Origin: Prevotella sp.
GTDB lineage: Bacteria; Bacteroidota; Bacteroidia; Bacteroidales; Bacteroidaceae
Direction: 5' to 3'
Assembly (NCBI GenBank): GCA_016283605.1
Contig: JAEENF010000082.1
Location: 1-8,956, forward strand
Length of the DNA stretch: 8,956 bases
Below, one piece after another: positions 1-5,276 of this stretch (its first letter is position 1; each line of letters opens with the position of its first letter). The notes beneath the pieces were generated by a model. That model was not told the origin of the DNA. It saw nothing but the letters and a program-made list of their open reading frames with translations, and ran no database searches. The translations under genes and the position numbers were made by a program.

Positions 1-142
1 TGACCATAATGACCACAAAATTACGAGAGACTAAAATATGCCTTTAATTTAATAAAAATCGGAGATTAATTTGAGTAAAATAGTCGTTCGGCGGCGCGCG
101 GGCGGGAAAGTATAGTTTTAACAGTTATTAATATGAAATATG

Positions 143-173
143 TTTGAAGTATCAAAAATTCTTTGTACCTTTG
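143..173 (+). promoter_or_regulatory. Bacteroidetes-type promoter of the HU-HIG gene
   Basis: A TTTG -33 element (143-146) and a TACCTTTG -7 element (166-173) are separated by 19 bases, matching the Bacteroidetes primary sigma factor consensus TTTG-N19/21-TAnnTTTG. Transcription should begin near 177-180, leaving a leader of about 115 bases before the ATG at 295. The 142 bases upstream show no gene: all frames carry stops and the sequence is AT-rich, apart from a GC-rich island at 91-106. Confidence 0.75.
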
Positions 174-225
174 CATTGTCAATCAGATGAAGCAGGCGCG
201 CGGCTTTCGGATGAGCGACAAGAAA

Positions 226-265
226 ACAATTTATTAACCATTTTAATTAACAACAATTTATTAAC
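226..265. repeat. 13-base direct repeat in the leader of the HU-HIG gene
   Basis: The 13-mer ACAATTTATTAAC occurs exactly at 226-238 and 253-265, a 27-base period, inside the predicted untranslated leader and just before the weak ribosome-binding-like AAAGGA (281-286). The AT-rich unstructured leader may help translation initiation, as A/T-rich leaders do in Bacteroidetes. A regulatory role is only a guess. Confidence 0.6.
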
Positions 266-294
266 GTTTTAAACAAAAAGAAAGGATTTAAATT

Positions 295-1200
295 ATGGCA
301 CGACAAGAAATTCCAATGGTGATTAACCTTCGCCAGAACAAGAACTCAAGTAGCAACGGTTTCGGTAAGTGGTACCCCGAGGCAGACTCCAAGGAGCCGC
401 TCGCACTGAAGGGCTTCTGCCGTCACATGACCGAACACGGTAAGCTGGCCGACTACCAGATGGTGGTGCTCGTGGTACAGCAGGTGGTAGAGTGTATGAA
501 GGAGCTGATCTGTCAGGGACAGCCCGTGAAGCTCGAAGGTCTGGGAACCTTCTCTCCCTCTGTGGAGTCGAAGAAGGGCGGCGCCAACTCTGTGGCCAAG
601 GCAATGGAGGTAGGTCTGGAGAGCCTGATTGAGGGTGTTCACATCATCTTCACCCCCGAGAACTCTAAGGGTGAGAAGCTCACCAGCCGATCGCTGAAGG
701 ACGATTGTATCTTCACTGCGGGCTACGTGGTAGAGAGCATCAAGACCACCGTAGAGGGCAAGGAGAAGCGTTTCCAGAACAAGACCCCGATCAGCTTCGT
801 GCTGAGTCCGGCTAATGGCGGCACTACGCCGAGCGGCGGTGGATCGGAGCAGGGCTCAGGCACCGGAAACGGCGGTTCTCAGGGCGGTAATAGCGGTTCC
901 GACCAGAACCAGGCGACCAGCTTCGCGCTGACCATCACCAAGAGCGGTAGCGGTACCTCGACCGTGAAGAACGACAGTGAGGAGACCATCAACAGCGGTG
1001 ACAGCCTCGAGAGCGGTGCTAACGTGTATATCGCAGTAACTCCCGCTGAGGGTCAGATTCCATCAGCTACGCTGAACGGTTCGAACGTCTCGCTGACTGA
1101 GAACGATGGTGAGTACGTTGGTACGTTCCAGATGCCGGCACAGGCCTCGACGCTGGTGATCAACTCGGGAAGTGATGGCGAGGAAGGCGATCAGAACTGA
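295..1200 (+). CDS. HU-HIG family DNA-binding protein with Gly/Ser linker and C-terminal Ig-like domain
   Basis: This 301-residue protein belongs to the HU/IHF-fold group of Bacteroidetes in which the HU domain is fused to an Ig or glycine-rich part (HU-HIG). Residues 1-130 hold the HU-like core: a helical stretch (about 36-75), then QPVKLEGLGTFSPSV (about 76-90), which contains the family's GLGTF turn. Residues 173-205 are a Gly/Ser-rich low-complexity linker. Residues 208-291 form a beta-rich Ig-like domain of the LTITKSGSG...VTPAEG...PSATLNG...GTFQMPA type. No signal peptide is seen, so a cytoplasmic, nucleoid-associated role is expected; a specific target is unknown. The ATG at 295 is preceded by AAAGGA and is the first in-frame start after the promoter. 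The adjoining smalltalk-type microprotein is a typical neighbour of this family. The N-acetylmuramoyl-L-alanine amidase I would expect next is not present. Confidence 0.85.
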   Translation: MARQEIPMVINLRQNKNSSSNGFGKWYPEADSKEPLALKGFCRHMTEHGKLADYQMVVLVVQQVVECMKELICQGQPVKLEGLGTFSPSVESKKGGANSVAKAMEVGLESLIEGVHIIFTPENSKGEKLTSRSLKDDCIFTAGYVVESIKTTVEGKEKRFQNKTPISFVLSPANGGTTPSGGGSEQGSGTGNGGSQGGNSGSDQNQATSFALTITKSGSGTSTVKNDSEETINSGDSLESGANVYIAVTPAEGQIPSATLNGSNVSLTENDGEYVGTFQMPAQASTLVINSGSDGEEGDQN

Positions 1201-1209
1201 TTCTGGAGT

Positions 1210-1244
1210 AATTAAGAATTAAGGATTAAGAATTAATAATTATG
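1210..1244. repeat. Heptanucleotide tandem repeat (AATTAAG-like, five units)
   Basis: Five consecutive 7-base units run AATTAAG, AATTAAG, GATTAAG, AATTAAT, AATTATG, starting 9 bases after the HU-HIG stop codon and reaching almost to the microprotein start. Because 7 is not a multiple of 3, the TAA in successive units falls in all three frames. A similar period-7 repeat lies at 3291-3318. Confidence 0.8.
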
Positions 1245-1255
1245 ATTACTCTGCT

Positions 1256-1372
1256 ATGAAAAGGAATCGGATTGTTGAGATTGCGGTGAAGATGATAGTA
1301 GCTGCGCTCACGGCGTTCGTCACAGCGATTACGACCACGAGTTGTATGGGGTATGGGCCTATTTCGCTCTAG
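1256..1372 (+). CDS. Smalltalk-type microprotein (38 aa)
   Basis: A 38-codon frame starts at ATG 1256 and ends at TAG 1370-1372. It encodes a basic start (MKRNR), a single hydrophobic/Thr-Ala-rich segment (about residues 6-29) and a TTTSCMG motif near the C-terminus. This layout, with the SCM(G) ending and a position directly behind an HU-HIG gene, matches what I know of the smalltalk proteins of Bacteroidales (about 33 residues). Their function is unknown; the hydrophobic segment suggests membrane association. The TSC could resemble a lipobox, but it lies at the C-terminal end, so lipoprotein processing would leave almost nothing. It is 55 bases from the HU-HIG stop with no promoter between, so co-transcription is likely. 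The short MITLL frame at 1242-1259 overlaps its ATG by four bases and is probably chance. Confidence 0.72.
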   Translation: MKRNRIVEIAVKMIVAALTAFVTAITTTSCMGYGPISL

Positions 1373-1457
1373 GGAGCGAGGCGAATCACAGGGGACAGGC
1401 ACCCTGTAATTCGGTCGCAGAGCTCCCTGCTCACAGAGGTGCCAGTCCCCATGATTC
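1371..1457. repeat. Interleaved inverted-repeat (REP-like) element
   Basis: Two inverted-repeat pairs interlock. GGGGACAGGCACC (1391-1403) pairs with GGTGCCAGTCCCC (1438-1450) with one mismatch, and the stem extends with GAATCA (1383-1388) to TGATTC (1452-1457). AGGGAGC (1371-1377) pairs with GCTCCCT (1422-1428), which lies inside the larger loop. A local hairpin ACAGGG/CCCTGT (1388-1393/1402-1407) competes with the big stem. A 9-base direct repeat ATGATTCAC follows at 1451-1459 and 1462-1470. The GGGGACAGGCACC-type arm resembles dispersed palindromes seen in many genomes (REP/RAYT class), but no transposase is visible here. It begins at the microprotein's stop codon. Confidence 0.65.
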
Positions 1458-1478
1458 ACACATGATTCACCAAAAATA

Positions 1479-1514
1479 ATCAGCTGAAAGCTTTGGTACT
1501 TTCGGCTGATTTTT
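1479..1514 (+). terminator. Rho-independent terminator after the HU-HIG/microprotein transcript
   Basis: ATCAGCTGAAAG (1479-1490) pairs with CTTTCGGCTGAT (1499-1510) over 12 pairs including one G-U wobble, around an 8-base loop, followed by TTTTT (1510-1514). An AAAAA run upstream (1472-1476) lengthens the stem slightly. It would stop transcripts from the HU-HIG promoter and overlaps the next promoter. Confidence 0.8.
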
Positions 1515-1523
1515 GTATCTTTG
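1492..1523 (+). promoter_or_regulatory. Promoter of the outer-membrane barrel gene, embedded in the terminator
   Basis: TTTG (1492-1495) and TATCTTTG (1516-1523) are 20 bases apart, a full match to the Bacteroidetes consensus. The -33 element sits in the loop of the upstream terminator and the terminator T-run lies between the two elements. Predicted transcription start is near 1528, giving a leader of about 26 bases. The TTG at 1521, which could open a longer frame, is part of this -7 box and not a real start. Confidence 0.8.
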
Positions 1524-1553
1524 CAGCGTCAAAAACAATTAACCCTTATAGTA

Positions 1554-2153
1554 ATGAAAAAAATCTTTGTGATGGCAGTAGTCGCCTTGATGACTACAAT
1601 GAATGTGAACGCACAGAGTGATGACCCTCTGAACGAGATTGGCGTCAGCTACGGACTTGGTGTCTCGCTGATTGGCGACGGTATCGGAAACGGCATCGGA
1701 TTTGCCCTCTTCGAGTCGTGGTCAGGACGAAAGCTCACCAACGACAAGCAGTTCGGTTCGCTGGGCGTGGAGTACTTCCGTCATCTGGACAATCCCCGCA
1801 TGGCCGTTGGTGCCATCGCCACCTATGCCCAGTATGGTGAGGATGTGGAATATAACAACCAGAAGGTCGGTGAGCGTACGCGCCACTACTTCTCGCTGAT
1901 GCCCGCCTTCAAGTACTATTATGTGAACGGCAAGAACTTCGGTATGTATTCGAAGTTGGCTGCCGGTGCTATGATGAGTGTGTTTAAGTCGGAAGACACC
2001 AAGGGTGGCAGCGACAGCGACAGCAAGCTCTACTTCATGTATCAGGTATCAGCTCTGGGCATTGAGTTCGGTAGCCAGAACTTCCGCGGTTTCCTCGAGG
2101 CCGGTGCCGGTGAACAGGGTATCGTACTCGCTGGTCTGAAGTACAAGTTCTAA
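1554..2153 (+). CDS. Small secreted outer-membrane beta-barrel protein
   Basis: The 199-residue product starts MKKIFVMAVVALMTTMNVNAQ, a clear Sec signal peptide with probable cleavage after VNA or NAQ (residues 20-21). The mature part alternates polar and hydrophobic or aromatic residues in short Gly-rich strands (for example GVSYGLGVSLIG, FGSLGVEYF, MAVGAIATYAQYG, YSKLAAGAMMSVF, GIVLAGLKYKF) and ends in Phe, as barrel proteins recognised by the BAM machinery do. This suggests a small porin-like or OmpA-barrel-like protein of roughly eight strands. No enzymatic motif is seen and the cargo or role is unknown. ATG 1554 was chosen over the in-frame TTG at 1521 because the latter lies in the promoter and would bury the signal peptide. 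The gene stands alone between its own promoter and terminator. Confidence 0.78.
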   Translation: MKKIFVMAVVALMTTMNVNAQSDDPLNEIGVSYGLGVSLIGDGIGNGIGFALFESWSGRKLTNDKQFGSLGVEYFRHLDNPRMAVGAIATYAQYGEDVEYNNQKVGERTRHYFSLMPAFKYYYVNGKNFGMYSKLAAGAMMSVFKSEDTKGGSDSDSKLYFMYQVSALGIEFGSQNFRGFLEAGAGEQGIVLAGLKYKF

Positions 2154-2171
2154 ACAGCCTGTTACAACAAG

Positions 2172-2214
2172 AAAATTCGCAAGAACTGATATTCAGTATC
2201 TTGCGAATTTTTCT
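2172..2214. terminator. Bidirectional terminator between the barrel gene and tRNA-Arg
   Basis: AAAATTCGCAAG (2172-2183) pairs perfectly with CTTGCGAATTTT (2200-2211), and the loop contains a further ACTGA/TCAGT pairing (2185-2189/2193-2197). T-runs follow on the plus strand (TTTTT, C, TTTT). On the minus strand the stem begins with an A-run and ends with TTTTC, so it may also end the tRNA transcript arriving from the other side. Confidence 0.85.
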
Positions 2215-2218
2215 TTTG

Positions 2219-2292
2219 TGATTCCGGCGGGATTCAAACCCACAACCTTCTGATCCGTAGTCAGATGCTCTATTCAGTTGAGCTACGGAACC
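2219..2292 (-). tRNA. tRNA-Arg (anticodon ACG)
   Basis: The 74-base minus-strand sequence folds into a full cloverleaf. The acceptor stem GGTTCCG/CGGAATC has one G-U pair (2-71). The D stem is GCTC/GAGC, and the anticodon stem TCTGA/TCAGA encloses loop CTACGGA, giving anticodon ACG, read as inosine after A34 deamination and decoding CGU/CGC/CGA. The variable loop is AGGTT, and the T stem GTGGG/CCCGC has loop TTTGAAT. The discriminator is A and the 3' CCA is not encoded. U8-A14, A15-U48, G18-U55 and U54-A58 are all present. Position 19 is A instead of G and position 56 is U instead of C (see findings). Confidence 0.97.
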
Positions 2293-2315
2293 AATCCGTT
2301 TTTGTTTTGCGGGTG

Positions 2316-2347
2316 CAAAGGTACGCACTTTTTCCGAACTGACCAAA
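2316..2347 (-). promoter_or_regulatory. Promoter of tRNA-Arg
   Basis: On the minus strand TTTG (2347-2344) and TACCTTTG (2323-2316) are 20 bases apart, a consensus Bacteroidetes promoter. Transcription should start near 2311, about 19 bases before the mature 5' end at 2292, a short leader for RNase P to remove. The tRNA is thus independent of the AraC gene upstream. Confidence 0.8.
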
Positions 2348-2405
2348 TTTTTTCGGGACTTTTTTCAAAAAAAATGCATTTTAGCCCTTCTGACCCCTCG
2401 ATAGC

Positions 2406-3293
2406 CTATACGATGATGCGTGTTTTGTGATAATTCTCGCGGAATTCGGAAGGACTGCAACCCTTCTTTTTCTTGAAGATTCGGTTGAAATTGCTCAGGT
2501 TGTTAAACCCGCAGCCATAGCCAATCTCCGCGATGGAATGCGTGCTGTCGACCAGCATCCTGCTGGCATAGCCCAAACGCATGTCGATAATATAGTCGCT
2601 GAGGTTACGACCCGTATGCAACTTGAAGAAGCGGCTGAACGCGCTGGGACTCATGCCCGCGAGACTGGCCACATCGTTGAGACGGATCTCGTTCATGTAA
2701 TTCTTGCTGATGTAGTCCTTCACCTTCAGCACCCGTCGGCTGTCGCTGGCCACCTCGACCTTGGCATAGCTGCTGGTGGCGAGGGTACGTGCGCCGTCGC
2801 ATCGCGACAACTCGTAGAGGATGGTCAGGAACTTCATGAAGGCGTAGTAGCCGTCGCTCTCCGAACTCAGCGTGTTGAGCAGCTGGTAGACCTTCATGAT
2901 GGCCTCCATCGGGAAGCAGAGACCCTTACGGGCCTCGTTCATCATCTTCCTCACGGATGTGAAGGGATTGCGGGCAAAGATGCTGTTCTCGTCGGAAAAG
3001 TCGAACTCGAAGTGAACGGTTATCTCGTGAATATCCTCGCTGATGCAGTCATTCTGCTCCCAGACGTGTTCCAGGTCGGGACTGGTGATCAGTACAAGGT
3101 CGTAATCGCCGATCACCTCGTTGGAGTCGCCCACGATGCGTCGCACACCTGGGGCATGCTCCACAAAGTTGAGCTCGAACACCTTATGGTTATGGATGGG
3201 ATAGGTGAACTCCTTCTTGCGACGCTCGGCAATGTAGAGCACATCCTTACCCATCAGCGGGGTAATCTCGTGTATGACCTTCGACTCAACCAC
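2406..3293 (-). CDS. AraC-family transcriptional regulator
   Basis: The protein is up to 295 residues. The N-terminal half has a cupin-like sensor part, including YPIHNHKVFELNFV (about 31-44) with the usual paired histidines of AraC-type effector pockets. Residues about 188-290 form the double helix-turn-helix: the first in IRLNDVASLAGMSPSAFSRFFK, and the second in HSIAEIGYGCGFNNLSNFNRIFKKKKGCSPSEFR, a near-canonical AraC signature. It should bind DNA and respond to a small ligand that I cannot name. The GTG start at 3293 lies 27 bases after the dapA stop, inside a tandem repeat; ATG at 3254 (codon 14) is a credible alternative that still leaves the cupin intact. No promoter is seen in the gap, so it may be read from dapA. 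No strong terminator hairpin follows; only a self-complementary AAAATGCATTTT at 2371-2382 next to a T-run on the minus strand. Confidence 0.9.
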   Translation of the reverse strand: MVESKVIHEITPLMGKDVLYIAERRKKEFTYPIHNHKVFELNFVEHAPGVRRIVGDSNEVIGDYDLVLITSPDLEHVWEQNDCISEDIHEITVHFEFDFSDENSIFARNPFTSVRKMMNEARKGLCFPMEAIMKVYQLLNTLSSESDGYYAFMKFLTILYELSRCDGARTLATSSYAKVEVASDSRRVLKVKDYISKNYMNEIRLNDVASLAGMSPSAFSRFFKLHTGRNLSDYIIDMRLGYASRMLVDSTHSIAEIGYGCGFNNLSNFNRIFKKKKGCSPSEFRENYHKTRIIV

Positions 3294-3318
3294 TATTCAC
3301 TATTCACTTTTCACTATT
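3291..3318. repeat. Heptanucleotide tandem repeat (CACTATT, four units)
   Basis: On the plus strand the units are CACTATT, CACTATT, CACTTTT, CACTATT (3291-3318). Read in the gene direction they are AATAGTG-type units between the dapA stop and the AraC GTG start, and the last unit provides that GTG. TAG and TGA occur in shifting frames, including in-frame stops just before the GTG. Confidence 0.85.
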
Positions 3319-3320
3319 CC

Positions 3321-4208
3321 CTAAATCTTGAGTTCTTTCAAGATTTCCGACATCCGCTGCATGTTCTTGATGCGCATGGGCACCAGCGGCAGACGGAGGA
3401 TGTTCTGGATGAAGCCCATCTCTGAGAGCATCGCCTTCACGCCGGCAGGGTTACCGTCGACGAAGAGCAACGAGAAGAGGTCGGTGAAGCGATGATGGAT
3501 CTTGCGGGCAGGATCATACTCGCCACGCATCTGCAGACGGATCATCTTCGAGAACTCCTTGGGGAGTGCGTTGCCGATGACGCTGATGACGCCTACGGCA
3601 CCACAGCTGATCATGGGGAACGTCAGAGAGTCGTCGCCGGAGATCACGTCGAAGTCGTTGGGCTTGTTCTTGATGATCTCGTCGACCTGTTCCAGATTAC
3701 CGCTGGCCTCCTTGATGGCCACGATATTCTGACAGTCGCGGGCCAGACGGACGGTGGTGGCGGCCTGCATGTTGACACCCGTACGACCAGGTACGTTGTA
3801 CATCACGATGGGCAGCGAGGTAGCTGCCGAGATGGCCTTGAAATGCTGGTAGAGACCCTCCTGCGAAGGCTTGTTGTAATACGGACAGATACTCAGGATA
3901 CCGTCGACACCGCGGAAGTCGCCTGTCTTCAGCTCCTCGACGACGGCAGCGGTGTTGTAGCCGCCACAGCCCATGAGGATAGGCACACGGCCCTGAACAT
4001 AGTCGACAACAAGATCCTTGATCTTCAGTCTCTCCTCAGCGGTGAGTGTAGGCGTCTCACCCGTTGTAGCGAGAATACAAAAGAAGTCGGCACCGTTGTT
4101 GAGCTGATAGTCTATCAGACGTATCAATGACTCATAGTCAACGGAGCCGTCTTCCTTGAAAGGTGTGATGAGGGCGATGCCCAGTCCCTTGAAAATATTG
4201 TGTACCAT
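3321..4208 (-). CDS. dapA: 4-hydroxy-tetrahydrodipicolinate synthase
   Basis: DapA condenses pyruvate with L-aspartate 4-semialdehyde, the first committed step to diaminopimelate and lysine, in the cytoplasm. From ATG 4208 the protein is 295 residues, the usual family length. Visible signatures are GLGIALITPF at the N-terminus, ATTGE with Thr48-Thr49, PYYNKPSQEG (Tyr110-Tyr111; Tyr111 matches the E. coli Tyr107 position), YNVPGRTG with the proton-relay Tyr137 and substrate-binding Arg142, and the Schiff-base Lys166 in IKEASGN, followed by SGDDSLTFPMISCGAVGVISVIGN. An upstream in-frame TTG at 4268 would lie in front of the predicted transcription start, so ATG 4208 is preferred. The usual GTTGE is ATTGE here. 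It has its own -7 box but could also receive read-through from the SPFH cluster, whose last stop is 108 bases upstream with no strong terminator. Confidence 0.96.
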   Translation of the reverse strand: MVHNIFKGLGIALITPFKEDGSVDYESLIRLIDYQLNNGADFFCILATTGETPTLTAEERLKIKDLVVDYVQGRVPILMGCGGYNTAAVVEELKTGDFRGVDGILSICPYYNKPSQEGLYQHFKAISAATSLPIVMYNVPGRTGVNMQAATTVRLARDCQNIVAIKEASGNLEQVDEIIKNKPNDFDVISGDDSLTFPMISCGAVGVISVIGNALPKEFSKMIRLQMRGEYDPARKIHHRFTDLFSLLFVDGNPAGVKAMLSEMGFIQNILRLPLVPMRIKNMQRMSEILKELKI

Positions 4209-4227
4209 ACCGTATGATTTTGCATTT

Positions 4228-4251
4228 CGAAGTGGCAAAGTGCCATTTTCG
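4228..4251 (-). promoter_or_regulatory. Stem-loop at the predicted 5' end of the dapA mRNA
   Basis: In the minus-strand transcript CGAA (4251-4248) pairs with TTCG (4231-4228) and TGGCA (4245-4241) with TGCCA (4237-4233), closing a CTT loop, with a small internal loop between the stems. With the -7 box ending at 4256, this hairpin would start within a base or so of the mRNA 5' end. It could protect the message from 5' decay; this is inference. Confidence 0.5.
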
Positions 4252-4255
4252 GCTG

Positions 4256-4263
4256 CAAAGTTA
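4256..4263 (-). promoter_or_regulatory. -7 promoter element of dapA
   Basis: The minus strand reads TAACTTTG (4263-4256), a perfect TAnnTTTG. No clear TTTG is present at the expected -33 distance (about 4283), so the promoter is either weak or helped by an activator. Predicted start is near 4251, giving a leader of about 42 bases to ATG 4208. A self-complementary TTTTTGCAAAAA lies further upstream at about 4302-4313. Confidence 0.6.
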
Positions 4264-4316
4264 CACAATTTTATTCGAAACCGTTACATTCTGCCCTGAA
4301 TTTTTGCAAAAAAGTA

Positions 4317-5264
4317 TTATTCTGACTTAAAGAGGTCCTTAATTCCACCAATGCTGCCCATCAAATTGGTAGCCTCGTATGGCAGATAGACGGTCTTGGT
4401 CTTGTCGCCCTCAGCCAGTTCCTGCATCATCTGGATATACTTCTGGGCCAGCAGGTAGTTGGCAGGATTGGTCGACTTGCCGACGGCCTCGGTGATCAGT
4501 TCGATGGCCTTGGCCTCAGCCTCAGCCTTACGGATACGGGCCTGAGCCTCACCTTCTGCCTGAAGGATGGCCTCCTGCTTGGCAGCCTCGGCCTTGTTGA
4601 CGATGGCGGTCTTCTCACCCTCGGAAGCCAGGATCTCTGCGGCCTTCTGTCCCTCTGAGGTCAGGATCTGTGCACGCTTGTTACGCTCGGCCTGCATCTG
4701 CTTCTCCATCGCGGTGAGGACAGAGTCGGGAGGCGTGATGTCCTGCAGCTCTACGCGGTTCACCTTCACACCCCACTTGTCGGTGGCATCGTCGAGCACG
4801 GCAGAGAGCTTCTTATTGATCGTATCACGCGAGGTCAGCGTCTCGTCGAGCTCCAGTTCACCGATGATGTTACGCAGGGTGGTCTGCGTCAGCTTCTCGA
4901 TGGCGTTGGGCAGGTTGTTGATCTCGTAGGTGGCCTTGAAGGGGTCGACGATCTGGAAGTACAGCAGGGCGTTGATCTCCGTCTGTACGTTATCCTTCGT
5001 GATCACGTTCTGCTTGGGGAAGTCGTAGACCTGTTCACGCAGGTCGATGGTGGTAGAATACTGGTAGCGTCCGTGATTCAGCACGACGATGGATTTCGCA
5101 CGGTCGATGAAGGGGATGATGACATTGATACCCGGCTTCAGCGTGGCATAATAACGTCCCAGACGCTCCACAATCTTGGTTTCGGACTGAGGGATAATCA
5201 CAAGGGCCATCTTGGCGAACAGAATCACCAGTACGACGATGGCAATCAATACATAACTCATCAT
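4317..5264 (-). CDS. qmcA: SPFH/Band 7 (stomatin-like) membrane protein, QmcA family
   Basis: The 315-residue product begins with one membrane segment (about residues 3-21), followed by the SPFH domain: PQSETKIVERLGRYYATLKPG, then NVITKDNVQTEINALLYFQIVDP and the GELELDETLTSRD segment. A long Ala/Glu/Lys-rich coiled coil (about 195-262, repeated KAEAEA/ASEGEK-type units) follows, then a conserved tail with ANYLLAQKYIQMM and ATNLMGSIGGI, which closely resembles the end of E. coli QmcA. Stomatin-type proteins oligomerise into ring or cage scaffolds that organise membrane microdomains and protein quality control. It directly follows NfeD with a 12-base gap, the classic NfeD-stomatin pair. ATG 5264 is used; ATG 5261 is the next codon and equally possible. 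It is the last gene of the three-gene cluster. Confidence 0.92.
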   Translation of the reverse strand: MMSYVLIAIVVLVILFAKMALVIIPQSETKIVERLGRYYATLKPGINVIIPFIDRAKSIVVLNHGRYQYSTTIDLREQVYDFPKQNVITKDNVQTEINALLYFQIVDPFKATYEINNLPNAIEKLTQTTLRNIIGELELDETLTSRDTINKKLSAVLDDATDKWGVKVNRVELQDITPPDSVLTAMEKQMQAERNKRAQILTSEGQKAAEILASEGEKTAIVNKAEAAKQEAILQAEGEAQARIRKAEAEAKAIELITEAVGKSTNPANYLLAQKYIQMMQELAEGDKTKTVYLPYEATNLMGSIGGIKDLFKSE

Positions 5265-5276
5265 AATCTTTAATGT

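Noticed and set aside
1226..1459. Minus-strand 77-codon frame opposite the microprotein
   Set aside because: Shadow of the microprotein and the dyad element, with Arg/His/Pro-rich composition and no promoter.
1521..1553. Longer start (TTG 1521) for the barrel protein
   Set aside because: The TTG is part of the -7 promoter box and lies upstream of the predicted transcription start; the signal peptide begins at ATG 1554.
2219..2292. tRNA-Arg as an integration site for a mobile element
   Set aside because: No integrase gene, no second copy of the tRNA 3' end and no phage or ICE genes in the window.
2035..2346. Minus-strand 103-codon frame over the end of the barrel gene and the tRNA
   Set aside because: It reads through a complete tRNA gene and a terminator hairpin; its protein contains the translated tRNA sequence.
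2371..2382. Terminator after the AraC gene from AAAATGCATTTT and the neighbouring T-run
   Set aside because: The palindrome has no GC stem and no proper loop, so it is not a convincing intrinsic terminator.
2427..3425. Long plus-strand open frame of 332 codons opposite the AraC and dapA genes
   Set aside because: It spans the antisense of two clearly recognisable genes plus their gap, has low-complexity His/Val/Asp/Glu-rich composition typical of antisense frames, and matches no family I know.
4215..4246. Short out-of-frame ATG in the dapA leader that could act as an upstream reading frame
   Set aside because: It lies inside the 5' hairpin, has no initiation signal, and runs out of frame into dapA; likely chance.
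4209..4268. 20-codon N-terminal extension of DapA from TTG 4268
   Set aside because: It starts upstream of the predicted transcription start and overlaps the -7 element; ATG 4208 gives the normal family length.
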